From positions 1-6,783 of the forward strand of contig JAURLF010000062.1 of the NCBI GenBank assembly GCA_030831375.1: DNA of 6,783 nucleotides, in the 5' to 3' direction. Source of the DNA: Gaiellales bacterium. Lineage in GTDB: Bacteria; Actinomycetota; Thermoleophilia; Gaiellales; F1-60-MAGs149. This document shows positions 1-5,683 of the stretch, piece by piece (positions within the stretch are counted from its first letter, which is position 1; each line of letters starts with the position of its first letter). Position numbers and translations under genes: made by a program. The notes beneath the pieces were generated by a model, which worked only from the letters and a program-made list of their open reading frames with translations, did not search any database and was not told the origin of the DNA.

Positions 1-2689
1 CACGTACGGCGGTCAGAACCTGACCCCGGCGAACGTCGCGCTCCTGTCCGCCGGCTGCAAGGACGTCAAGGACGCCCCGGCGACGCGCGAGCCGCCGTCG
101 CAGACCAAGGTCACGCTGTGCCACAGCGGGTCGGGCAAGAACTGGGTCTCGATCTCCGTCGCCTGGGAGGCCGTCGTCAAGGCCGGCCACGGCGACCACA
201 TCCACGACATCATCCCGCCGTTCTCCTACGTCGACGGCGGCGTGCGCAAGACGTACCCGGGCAGCAACTGGGACGCCGACACCGAGGCGATCCTCGACAA
301 CGACTGCAAGCTGCCGCGCGCCGGTCGGAACCTGCCCTTCCGCTCCACCGACGGCACCGACGTCGACCCGGGCCCCGAGAAGGACCGGTCGAAGGTCACG
401 CTCTGCCATCGCGAGGGTGGCCCCAAGTGGGTCTCGATCACGATCGCCTGGCAGGCCGCGATCCGCGGCCACGACAAGAACCACCCGAAGGACATCATCC
501 CGCCGTTCACCTACGCCGAAAACGGCGTCGAGCAGGCCTACCCCGGCCAGAACTGGGACGAGACCGGCCGCACCATCTACACCAACGACTGCACGCCGCC
601 CGCTGACCCCGACCCGAAGCCCGACCCCAAGGTCGACCCGCGTGGCGACGATCCGACCGAGATCGTGCTCTGCCACGCGACGGGGACGTCGACGTACGCC
701 CGCTCGACGATGTACTGGGAGCTCGCCCTGACCGATCACGCCACGGTCCACCCGAGCGACATCATCCCCGCCTTCCGGTACGTGACCGGAGGCAAGGTCA
801 AGTCGTACGCGGGGCAGAACTGGGACGCCGCGGGCCAGGCGATCTTCGACGCCGGCTGCGTGAAGAAGCCCGCGGGCGATCCCGAGCCGCCGTCGGTCAC
901 CGATGAGCCCGTCACGCCCTCGGTGAACTGCGTCAGCGTCAATGCCAACGGCACCTACAACGCGATCTTCTCGTACCGCAACGGCAACACGCTGTCCCGC
1001 TCGATCGCGGCCGGCGGCGACAACCGCGTCGACCTCGACGCGGCCGCAGCCGGTGCGGCCGTGCCGGGCGTGCCGACCGAGTTCGTCCCGGGCTACGTGG
1101 CCGTCGCGATGACCGTCGCGTCGATCCCCGAGGACGGCACCGCAACCTGGGTCGTGACGTACGGCGGCACCGCGCGCTCCGCCGCCGCGTCGCTCGACTC
1201 CTCCCCGCGTTGCCCGGAGGTCGCCGAGACCACCGACGTCAGCGTCATCGCCACCTGCATCACGCCGACCGCGAGCGGCTTCGACGCCGTCTTCGGCTAT
1301 CAGAACAACAGCCTCAACACGGTGCAGATCCCCGTCGGCGTCGACAACTACGTGCGCATCGGCGGCGCCGCCAACGGCCTCTCGGTCGGCCAGCCGACGG
1401 CGTTCGCGCCCGGCCTGCAGCTGAGCGCCTTCACCGCGCAGGCGATCCCGACGAGCAGGTCCGTCGAGTGGACCATCACGATCGGCGGCGTCACGCGCAC
1501 CGCGACGGCGACCTCGGCCACGGAGCGCTGCTCCGGCGATCCGGCGAAGCCGCCGGCGGAGCCGAACGAGCCGATCGGCGTGTTCCCCGCGTGCGTGTCG
1601 GCGAACGGCGACGGCACATACAACGCCGTCTTCGGCTACACCAACGTCAACCCGGGCACGGTCGAGATCGCGGCCGGCGATGCGAACGCGGTGGCGCTCG
1701 TCCCGACCCTCGGCGACGGCGCGAGCCGCGGCCAGCCGACCGTCTTCCTGCCGGGCACCACCGCCGCCGCGTTCGTCGTCTACGACATCCCGGCCACGCA
1801 CGAGGCGACGTGGACGCTCTCCTACCAGGGCACGACGACGGCCACGGCGGGTGTCGCCTTCCCGACGAAGTGCCTGAAGTCCCGCACGACTGGGACCCCC
1901 GATCCCGACCCGACGCCGGACCCGAACCCGCCCGTGGTCCCGCCGGCGATCGTGCCGCCGACCGTGCAGAGCTACAGCCTCGGCGTGTACGTCTCCTGCA
2001 TCACCGTGCGCGGCGGCCGCTACACCGCCACCTTCGGCTACGCCAACCCGGGTGCGCAGGCCTTCTCGATCGGCGCCGGCCCGTCGAACGCCGTCCGCGG
2101 GGCGGGCACGGGCGCCAAGGGCCAGCCCACCACGTTCCTGCCGGGCGCCAACGGCGCGGCGTTCACGGTCTCGGGGCTGCGCCTCGGCGCCACCCCGACG
2201 TGGACCGTCAAGCTGCCGAGCGGCCAGGTGGCGACCGCCACGGCGAACGCGACGATGGATTCGTGCCGCTCGTCTCGGCTCGGCGGCCAGCCGCCGAAGA
2301 TCACCACGGTGATCCTCCCGCCGAAGAAGGCGACGAAGGTCGGCTCGAAGGACAACACGACCGTCAAGACGACGAACAAGGGCACCAAGACCCTCTACGA
2401 CGTGCGGGTCGTGATTCCGAAGTTCCCGAACCGCTCGGCCCCGGTCAAGCGCGTGGCGCAGAAGGGCCTGACCTGCAAGGCGTCCGGCACGGGCACCGTC
2501 TGCACGATCAAGACGCTGCTGCCGGGCCAGTCGACGAGCGTCGTCCTGACGACGATCCCGCGGGCGCCGGGCGTCGTGACGGGCACGACGAACTCGCGCG
2601 GCTACTCGTCGACGAACCAGCGCGTCGACGCGGTCGACTCCGGGCCCCTCAAGGCCTACGGCGTCTTCTCGAGCCCCGTCACCGGCTAG
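1..2689 (+). CDS. Large secreted repeat-containing surface protein, 5' end outside the window
   Basis: The reading frame is open from position 2 to the TAG at 2687-2689, giving 895 visible codons. The true start and any signal peptide lie upstream. A GTG at 242 is internal, because the repeat pattern continues in frame on its 5' side. Domain order is: the tail of one Cys/His repeat, three full 67-residue Cys/His repeats, four beta-rich repeats of about 90-95 residues each opening and closing with Cys, then a DUF11-like domain. Linkers are rich in Pro and Asp (for example around 601-650 and 1900-1960). There is no C-terminal membrane helix, LPXTG motif or positive tail, so wall anchoring by sortase is not supported. 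Extracellular location is inferred from the paired cysteines, Thr/Ser/Gly-rich beta repeats and absence of membrane segments. The role is unknown; a structural or adhesive surface protein is the plain guess. I recognise the repeat styles from bacterial surface proteins but cannot name a family. Confidence 0.85.
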   Translation, partial: TYGGQNLTPANVALLSAGCKDVKDAPATREPPSQTKVTLCHSGSGKNWVSISVAWEAVVKAGHGDHIHDIIPPFSYVDGGVRKTYPGSNWDADTEAILDNDCKLPRAGRNLPFRSTDGTDVDPGPEKDRSKVTLCHREGGPKWVSITIAWQAAIRGHDKNHPKDIIPPFTYAENGVEQAYPGQNWDETGRTIYTNDCTPPADPDPKPDPKVDPRGDDPTEIVLCHATGTSTYARSTMYWELALTDHATVHPSDIIPAFRYVTGGKVKSYAGQNWDAAGQAIFDAGCVKKPAGDPEPPSVTDEPVTPSVNCVSVNANGTYNAIFSYRNGNTLSRSIAAGGDNRVDLDAAAAGAAVPGVPTEFVPGYVAVAMTVASIPEDGTATWVVTYGGTARSAAASLDSSPRCPEVAETTDVSVIATCITPTASGFDAVFGYQNNSLNTVQIPVGVDNYVRIGGAANGLSVGQPTAFAPGLQLSAFTAQAIPTSRSVEWTITIGGVTRTATATSATERCSGDPAKPPAEPNEPIGVFPACVSANGDGTYNAVFGYTNVNPGTVEIAAGDANAVALVPTLGDGASRGQPTVFLPGTTAAAFVVYDIPATHEATWTLSYQGTTTATAGVAFPTKCLKSRTTGTPDPDPTPDPNPPVVPPAIVPPTVQSYSLGVYVSCITVRGGRYTATFGYANPGAQAFSIGAGPSNAVRGAGTGAKGQPTTFLPGANGAAFTVSGLRLGATPTWTVKLPSGQVATATANATMDSCRSSRLGGQPPKITTVILPPKKATKVGSKDNTTVKTTNKGTKTLYDVRVVIPKFPNRSAPVKRVAQKGLTCKASGTGTVCTIKTLLPGQSTSVVLTTIPRAPGVVTGTTNSRGYSSTNQRVDAVDSGPLKAYGVFSSPVTG
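2..859 (+). repeat. Tandem 67-residue Cys/His repeats (partial copy plus three full copies)
   Basis: Full copies lie at 107-307, 392-592 and 659-859, each exactly 201 nt (67 codons). A fourth is cut by the window edge, with only its last 19 residues at 2-58. Shared residues are LCH near the start, a spaced pair of His, then DIIPxF, an aromatic, a Gly-rich turn, Y-x-G-x-NWD and a terminal Cys. The first two copies also share KVTLCH and WVSI. The third has lost the WVSI segment and has DIIPAF for DIIPPF. Linkers between copies differ in length and are acidic or proline-rich. The invariant Cys-His at the start, the two later His, the Asp and the last Cys could form a disulfide plus a metal site; that is inference. 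The repeats share identical codons in places (for example around the DIIPPF segment), which fits duplication within the gene. Confidence 0.85.
929..2266 (+). repeat. Four beta-rich repeats bounded by cysteines
   Basis: Copies run Cys to Cys at 929-1213, 1256-1531, 1592-1873 and 1997-2266 (95, 92, 94 and 90 residues). The common pattern is C-V/I, then G-T/R-Y-x-A-x-FGY or FSY, an Asn-rich turn, I-x-x-G-x-x-N-x-V, then G-x-PTxFxPG, a hydrophobic strand, IP or a similar turn, and T-W followed by a strand ending in TATA or a like segment before the closing Cys. The alternating hydrophobic pattern and Gly/Asn turns suggest an Ig-like or other beta-sandwich fold, with the two Cys probably forming one disulfide per domain. 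The second copy differs most at its start (G-F-D-A for G-T-Y-N-A). The repeat type resembles modules found in many bacterial exported proteins, but I cannot assign a family name from sequence alone. Confidence 0.8.
2306..2662 (+). other. C-terminal DUF11-like domain of the surface protein
   Basis: After the last beta repeat the protein continues with a Lys/Thr-rich stretch, then T-x-x-N-K-G-T-K-T-L-Y-D-V-R-V-V-I-P, a Cys pair spaced by nine residues (C-K-A-S-G-T-G-T-V-C) and L-L-P-G-Q-S-T-S-V-V-L. The order 'N-x-G ... V-x-V-x-x-P ... C...C ... L-x-P-G-x-S-x-x-V' is that of DUF11/CARDB-type beta-sandwich modules, which usually sit in the stalks of bacterial surface proteins. It is a single copy and ends about 10 residues before the stop. 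The assignment is by motif only. Confidence 0.5.
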
Positions 2690-2699
2690 GCGCGTCGAT

Positions 2700-3260
2700 C
2701 TAGGAGCGCGGCTGCCCGTGCCCCGGCGTCGTGCGGCCGCCGAGGCGCGGCGGCACGCGCGCCTCGAGCACGTGCACGACCCACGCCAGCAGCACCACGA
2801 AGGCCGAACCCGTGAGCACGGGGAAGAGCACGAAGGCGAGATCCGGGGCGACGGGCGCGAAGATGATGACCATGACCGTGGCGCAGGCGGGAGGGTGCAC
2901 GCACGAGGCGAGGCGCATCGCCACGAGGGCCAGGCCGAGCGCGATCGGCGCGGCGATCAGCCCGTCGTGACCGGTGCCGAGCGCCCACATGACGCCGACG
3001 GCGACGAGAGCGGACAAGGCCTGCCCGCCGATCACGTTCCACGAGCGCGTGATGGTCATGCCCGGCGCCGTGAACAGGATCGCGAGCGACGCGGCGAGGG
3101 GCGCCATGAAGAGCGGCAGGTCGACCGCGTCGGAGACCATCGAGTCGGCGTACAGGAGCGCGGCGATCGCGAGCGTCGCGGCGATGATCTCGATCGGCGA
3201 CAGCTCGGACGGTCGGGGGATCGCCCGCGACCATCCGGCGCGGGGCTCGGGGGTGGCCAT
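2700..3260 (-). CDS. HPP-family integral membrane protein
   Basis: 186 residues. The N-terminus of about 23 residues is polar, then come roughly five hydrophobic segments (about residues 24-42, 49-67, 76-95, 101-118 and 127-165, the last long enough for two passes). The defining His-Pro-Pro is at residues 122-124 in the context SCVHPPACAT, at the head of a membrane segment. The MAPLAASLAILF and TRSWNVIGGQALSAL stretches match the conserved first half of the HPP family. Known HPP proteins are small membrane proteins, some fused to CBS domains and some plant and cyanobacterial members linked to nitrite transport; this one has no CBS domain, and its substrate cannot be told. The ATG at 3258-3260 is the only plausible start before the first helix. 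No clear Shine-Dalgarno is at normal distance, only a G-run about 15 nt upstream. The gene converges on the surface-protein gene with 10 nt between stops and diverges from the tRNA gene. Confidence 0.85.
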   Translation of the reverse strand: MATPEPRAGWSRAIPRPSELSPIEIIAATLAIAALLYADSMVSDAVDLPLFMAPLAASLAILFTAPGMTITRSWNVIGGQALSALVAVGVMWALGTGHDGLIAAPIALGLALVAMRLASCVHPPACATVMVIIFAPVAPDLAFVLFPVLTGSAFVVLLAWVVHVLEARVPPRLGGRTTPGHGQPRS

Positions 3261-3310
3261 GCGTGCGTCGTTCGCCCCCCCGGGCCCGGTCCCTGCGACG
3301 CCGTGCCCGG

Positions 3311-3316
3311 TACGCT
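3311..3316 (+). promoter_or_regulatory. Probable -10 box of the tRNA-Val promoter
   Basis: TACGCT fits the actinobacterial TANNNT -10 consensus and ends 9 nt before the first base of the tRNA, so transcription would begin about 2-3 nt upstream of the mature 5' end. The ten-base string GGTACGCTGC recurs in front of hisC at 6366-6375. No good -35 box is visible at 16-18 nt spacing. Confidence 0.5.
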
Positions 3317-3325
3317 GCGCCGAGC

Positions 3326-3399
3326 GGGCGGTTAGCTCAGCTGGTCAGAGCACCTGCTTTACACGCAGGGGGTCGGGGGTTCGAGCCCCTCACCGCCCA
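3326..3399 (+). tRNA. tRNA-Val (anticodon UAC)
   Basis: A complete cloverleaf can be drawn. The acceptor stem GGGCGGT (3326-3332) pairs with ACCGCCC (3392-3398), with A as discriminator at 3399. The D stem is GCTC/GAGC (3335-3338 with 3348-3351), with GG in the D loop. The anticodon stem is CCTGC/GCAGG (3353-3357 with 3365-3369), with the loop TTTACAC giving anticodon TAC at 3360-3362. The variable loop has 5 nt. The T stem is GGGGG/CCCTC with one G-U pair, and its loop is TTCGAGC. The UAC anticodon reads GUA and possibly GUG valine codons. CCA is not encoded: the next bases are TCA. No duplicated 3' end of the tRNA is visible elsewhere in the window, so there is no sign that an element has integrated here. 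Confidence 0.97.
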
Positions 3400-3454
3400 T
3401 CACCGCATGACCGCTGCGGCGCAACCCGACCCGTGAAGCGGGATCCCACCCGTC

Positions 3455-3472
3455 TCGGTAAGCGTTCGGTAA
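3455..3472 (+). promoter_or_regulatory. Direct repeat TCGGTAA with 11-bp period upstream of the fasciclin gene
   Basis: TCGGTAA occurs at 3455-3461 and again at 3466-3472, so the two copies lie on the same face of the helix one turn apart. On the other strand the units read TTACCGA. Direct repeats of 11-bp period are typical of OmpR/PhoB-type response regulator boxes; calling this one is inference. It lies 104 nt upstream of the fasciclin start codon and downstream of the tRNA. Confidence 0.35.
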
Positions 3473-3564
3473 AGGCGGCGGCCGGGATCGTGCGCCCGGC
3501 GATTTCCCTTCCCGTCGGCGCAGGCGCGTCGACCGCCTCACATCCCCCGTCGCAGACGGAGACG

Positions 3565-3570
3565 AAGGAG
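3565..3570 (+). promoter_or_regulatory. Ribosome binding site of the fasciclin gene
   Basis: AAGGAG lies 6 nt before the ATG at 3577. It fixes that start against the longer open frame, which runs upstream through the tRNA gene. It is one of only two clear Shine-Dalgarno sequences in the window. Confidence 0.8.
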
Positions 3571-3576
3571 AACCGC

Positions 3577-4119
3577 ATGAAGAAGCGCATCACGACCCTC
3601 GCCCTGCTGGTGGCCGCGATGGTGCTCGGCGCGACGGGCGTGGCCACGGCGGCCGGCCAGGACGCCCGCCAGTCGAAGAACATCGTCGAGGTGGCCGCGG
3701 GCGACAAGCGGTTCTCGACGCTGGTCTCCCTGGTCGCCAAGGCCGGCCTCGTCGACACGCTGTCCGGCCCGGGCCCGTTCACGGTCATGGCCCCGACGAA
3801 CGCCGCCTTCCGCAAGGTGCCGTCCGCGACGCTGAACGCGATCGGCGCCGACCACGACCTGCTCACGCAGGTGCTGACGTACCACGTCATCAGCGGCAAG
3901 GTGAAGGCCAAGAAGGTCCTGACCATGAACAACAAGCCGGTCAAGACGGTGCAGGGCTCGAAGTGGAGGGTCCGCATCCGGCCGAGCGGCCTCTACCTCG
4001 ATAACCCGTGGGGCTACGCGATGGTCACGAAGGCCGACGTGAACGCCTCGAACGGCGTCATCCACGTGATCGATCAGGTGCTGGTGCCCCAGTCGGTCAT
4101 CAAGCAGCTCGAGGGCTGA
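3577..4119 (+). CDS. Secreted single-domain fasciclin (FAS1) protein
   Basis: 180 residues. The N-terminus is a classical signal peptide: MKKR, a hydrophobic core to about residue 20, and a likely cut after VATAA at residue 26. There is no lipobox Cys, so the product is probably released rather than a lipoprotein. The rest is one FAS1 domain. The first conserved block is GPFTVMAPTNAAF (residues 65-78 region), the central Tyr-His is in LTYHVI (residues 100-105), and the second block is NGVIHVIDQVLVP (159-171). FAS1 domains mediate cell adhesion or matrix contacts; MPT70-type proteins of mycobacteria have the same size and layout. The actual ligand is unknown. The start was chosen for the AAGGAG Shine-Dalgarno and signal peptide. 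A strong hairpin follows 6 nt after the stop. A single transcription unit is likely. Confidence 0.93.
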   Translation: MKKRITTLALLVAAMVLGATGVATAAGQDARQSKNIVEVAAGDKRFSTLVSLVAKAGLVDTLSGPGPFTVMAPTNAAFRKVPSATLNAIGADHDLLTQVLTYHVISGKVKAKKVLTMNNKPVKTVQGSKWRVRIRPSGLYLDNPWGYAMVTKADVNASNGVIHVIDQVLVPQSVIKQLEG

Positions 4120-4125
4120 GTCCCC

Positions 4126-4157
4126 GTCGGCGCCGGGCCCTCGCGCCCGGCGCCGAC
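4126..4157. terminator. Shared hairpin terminator between convergent genes
   Basis: A perfect 13-bp inverted repeat, GTCGGCGCCGGGC at 4126-4138 and its complement at 4145-4157, encloses a 6-nt loop. It fills the 43-nt gap between the fasciclin stop (4119) and the crotonase stop (4163). There is no T-run on either strand, so it would act as a U-tract-less actinobacterial-type terminator in both directions. Confidence 0.7.
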
Positions 4158-4162
4158 CCGGG

Positions 4163-4996
4163 TCACCCCTTCCCGAGCTCGCCGAGGATCTCGCCGTAGC
4201 GCTGGTCGCGCCAGGCGAGCGCCGCCTTCAGGCCCTCCGCGCGCACGAGCTCGTCGAAGGCCTCCTGCTCCGGCGTGCGGGCGCCGTTGAGCATGGCGGA
4301 GAGGTCGAGGTTGGCCTCGACCGCCTCGAGCAGGCCGGCGGCCTTCTGGGCCCGGTTGAGCGCCTGCTTCGTCAGCTGCAGGACGCGCAGCGGCGTCGGC
4401 GCGATGCGCGCCACCCACTCCCCCACCTCGTCCTCGAGCCGGTCGGCGGGGACGACGCGATTGGCGAGGCCCCAGTCGAGCGCCGTCGGCGCGTCGATCG
4501 TGTCGCCGGTCAGGAGCAGCTCGCGGGTGCGGCGCTCCCCGAGGACGAACGGCATCAGCAGCGTGACGGGACCCGAGCCGTAGCGCACCTCGGGCTCGCC
4601 GAAGCGGGCGTCGTCGGTGCAGATCATCAAGTCGCAGGCCATCGCGACCTCCATGCCGCCGGCCAGGCACCAGCCGTGGACGGCGGCGATGGTGGGCTTC
4701 GGGAGCGCCCACAGGCGCATCGTGACGGCGACGTCGCGGGCCAGGACCTCGTGCCACTCGGTGATCGTGGGCTCGACCTCGGCGGCCTCCTGCTCGAGGT
4801 CGTAGCCGGCGCAGAAGGCGCGGCCCGCGCCGCGCACGACGACGACCCGCACCTCGTCGTCGGCCTCGGCGCGGTCGATCGCCGCCTCCAGCTGGTCGAC
4901 GAGCGCGTACGTCATCGCGTTCAGCTTGTCGGGGCGGTTGAGCGTGATCCACGCGGACGGGCCGCGGCGCTCGTAGAGGACGAGGTCATCGGGCAT
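4163..4996 (-). CDS. Enoyl-CoA hydratase/isomerase (crotonase) family protein
   Basis: 277 residues, close to the usual 255-290 of the family. It begins with the ITLNRPDKLNAM block (residues 17-28). The first oxyanion-hole segment is FCAGYDL (61-67) and the second is AAVHGWCLAGGMEVAM (104-119). Both acids used by true hydratases appear to be kept: Glu116 in GGMEVAM and Glu136 in FGEPEV, matching the Glu144/Glu164 positions of rat mitochondrial hydratase. The loop after FGEPEV reads GSGPVTLLMPF, not the common PGxGGTQRL, so the acyl pocket is probably unusual. The expected reaction is hydration of a 2-enoyl-CoA in fatty acid or other acyl-CoA breakdown, in the cytoplasm; the substrate is unknown. 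The ATG at 4994-4996 has no Shine-Dalgarno but a -10 box 6 nt upstream, so it is probably leaderless. It diverges from the first toxin-antitoxin module. Confidence 0.88.
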   Translation of the reverse strand: MPDDLVLYERRGPSAWITLNRPDKLNAMTYALVDQLEAAIDRAEADDEVRVVVVRGAGRAFCAGYDLEQEAAEVEPTITEWHEVLARDVAVTMRLWALPKPTIAAVHGWCLAGGMEVAMACDLMICTDDARFGEPEVRYGSGPVTLLMPFVLGERRTRELLLTGDTIDAPTALDWGLANRVVPADRLEDEVGEWVARIAPTPLRVLQLTKQALNRAQKAAGLLEAVEANLDLSAMLNGARTPEQEAFDELVRAEGLKAALAWRDQRYGEILGELGKG

Positions 4997-5002
4997 GCGG
5001 CG

Positions 5003-5008
5003 ATGCTA
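5003..5008 (-). promoter_or_regulatory. -10 box of the crotonase gene, leaderless promoter
   Basis: On the minus strand TAGCAT (TANNNT type) is followed by CGCCGC and then the ATG. Six bases between the -10 box and the start codon place the transcript start at the ATG itself. No Shine-Dalgarno is present. A -35 box is not evident. Confidence 0.5.
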
Positions 5009-5030
5009 CCGCGCCGCCACCTGCCCTTGC

Positions 5031-5047
5031 GGTACCAGTTTGGTACC
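5031..5047. promoter_or_regulatory. Probable operator of toxin-antitoxin module 1 (inverted repeat)
   Basis: GGTACCA at 5031-5037 and TGGTACC at 5041-5047 form a perfect 7-bp inverted repeat around GTT. The core GGTACCA also recurs as a direct repeat 11 bp apart (5031 and 5042), about one helical turn. It overlaps the -10 box TACCAT at 5044-5049, as expected for autorepression by a ribbon-helix-helix antitoxin. Binding by the adjacent antitoxin is inferred. Confidence 0.55.
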
Positions 5048-5049
5048 AT
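5044..5049 (+). promoter_or_regulatory. -10 box of toxin-antitoxin module 1, leaderless
   Basis: TACCAT (TANNNT type) ends 7 nt before the ATG at 5057, and no Shine-Dalgarno precedes that ATG, so the message probably starts at or next to the A of the start codon. The string from the -10 box to the start (TACCATTCGCCGCATG) is nearly the same as at the divergent crotonase gene (TAGCATCGCCGCATG). Confidence 0.55.
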
Positions 5050-5056
5050 TCGCCGC

Positions 5057-5263
5057 ATGGCGATGAACCTCCGGCTCACCGATGAGGAGCAGGCGCTCCT
5101 CGACGACATGTCCTCGGCCTCCGGCCTGTCCAAGGCCGAGGTCCTGCGGCGCGCCCTCGTCGAGAAGGCGATCCGCGACGGGCATCGCTCCCAAGTCGAG
5201 CAGTCGCTCGACTGGGCGCTCGAGCGCTACGACGACCTGCTGCGCCGGCTCGGAACGGCATGA
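5057..5263 (+). CDS. Ribbon-helix-helix antitoxin of Doc module 1
   Basis: 68 residues. The N-terminal strand AMNLRLT (residues 2-8), helix A (about 9-21) with a turn at SGLSK, and helix B (about 25-40, KAEVLRRALVEKAI) are the MetJ/Arc/CopG-type ribbon-helix-helix fold. The basic and polar side chains of the strand would read DNA as a dimer. The C-terminal tail (residues 45-68), QVEQSLDWALERYDDLLRRL, is an amphipathic helix that should wrap and block the toxin. The ATG at 5057 was chosen because it follows the -10 box at leaderless spacing; ATG 5063 is the only near alternative, and the longer open frame upstream overlaps the crotonase gene. The stop overlaps the toxin start by 4 nt (ATGA), so the two are translationally coupled. 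Probably represses its own promoter through the inverted repeat at 5031-5047. Confidence 0.85.
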   Translation: MAMNLRLTDEEQALLDDMSSASGLSKAEVLRRALVEKAIRDGHRSQVEQSLDWALERYDDLLRRLGTA

Positions 5264-5661
5264 GCGAGACGCCGGTCCTCCTGCCGACCGGCGAGGACCT
5301 CGAGCGGATCGCAGCCCGGATGGGCCTCTCGGTGCGCGACGGGGGGCTCCTGATGTCGGCGTCGATCCGCCCGGCCACGCGGCTCTACGGCGAGGAGATG
5401 TACCCCGGGGTGGTGGCGAAGGCGGCCGCGCTGATGCACTCCATCGTCACCCACCACCCGCTGGTCGACGGCAACAAGCGGCTGGGATGGCTCGCGCTGG
5501 TCATCGCTCTCGACCTGAACGGCATACGCCTCGACGTGCCCGACGACGAGGCGTTCGATCTCACGATCGCCGTCGCGGCCGGGACGGCGGGACTCGACGA
5601 CATCATCGCCGCCATCGAGGCGTGGCTCGGGGGCGACGGGTCGCCGCCCCCGGACCGCTAG
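5260..5661 (+). CDS. doc: Doc (death-on-curing) family toxin, module 1
   Basis: 133 residues, the size of P1 Doc-like toxins. The Fic/Doc signature is H66-P-L-V-D-G-N-K-R74, followed by LGWLALVIALDLNG. The N-terminal half has the degenerate pattern VRDGGLLMSASIRP (residues 25-38) and LYGEEMYP (42-49), corresponding to 'LRDxGLLESALxRP' in relatives. Doc toxins transfer phosphate from ATP to elongation factor Tu and halt translation; Fic relatives transfer AMP. Which activity this one has is not shown. The Phe usual in position 3 of the motif is Leu, a variation common in the actinobacterial 'HxLVDGNKR' branch. The ATG at 5260 overlaps the antitoxin stop. The gene ends 22 nt from the stop of the oppositely oriented Doc module 2. 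Confidence 0.9.
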   Translation: MSETPVLLPTGEDLERIAARMGLSVRDGGLLMSASIRPATRLYGEEMYPGVVAKAAALMHSIVTHHPLVDGNKRLGWLALVIALDLNGIRLDVPDDEAFDLTIAVAAGTAGLDDIIAAIEAWLGGDGSPPPDR

Positions 5662-5683
5662 CCCCCGACCCCGAACCGCCCTC

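Noticed and set aside
118..606. Arg/Pro-rich open frames overlapping the surface-protein gene (also 1210-2703 and others)
   Set aside because: Low-complexity Arg-rich translations are frame-shift shadows of a GC-rich gene. The repeats are coherent only in the main frame.
242..2689. GTG at 242 as the start of the surface-protein gene
   Set aside because: The frame is open to the window edge and the first Cys/His repeat (107-307) spans this codon, so the gene begins upstream of the window.
2736..2754. 7-bp GC hairpin (GCCGCCG/CGGCGGC) as terminator of the surface-protein gene
   Set aside because: It lies inside the coding end of the HPP gene and is of a size expected by chance at this GC content; it could act, but nothing supports it.
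3326..3399. tRNA-Val as an integration site of a mobile element
   Set aside because: No second copy of the tRNA 3' end and no integrase are visible in the window.
3403..3419. Hairpin CCGCA/TGCGG just after the tRNA as a terminator
   Set aside because: Only 5 bp with a 7-nt loop and no T-run. Too weak to call in sequence this GC-rich.
2974..3576. Upstream extension of the fasciclin reading frame
   Set aside because: It runs through the tRNA-Val gene and the HPP gene on the other strand. The Shine-Dalgarno and signal peptide place the start at 3577.
4676..5056. Upstream extension of the antitoxin 1 reading frame
   Set aside because: It lies antisense to the crotonase gene and has no homology-like features. 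The -10 box and ribbon-helix-helix strand begin at 5044-5057.
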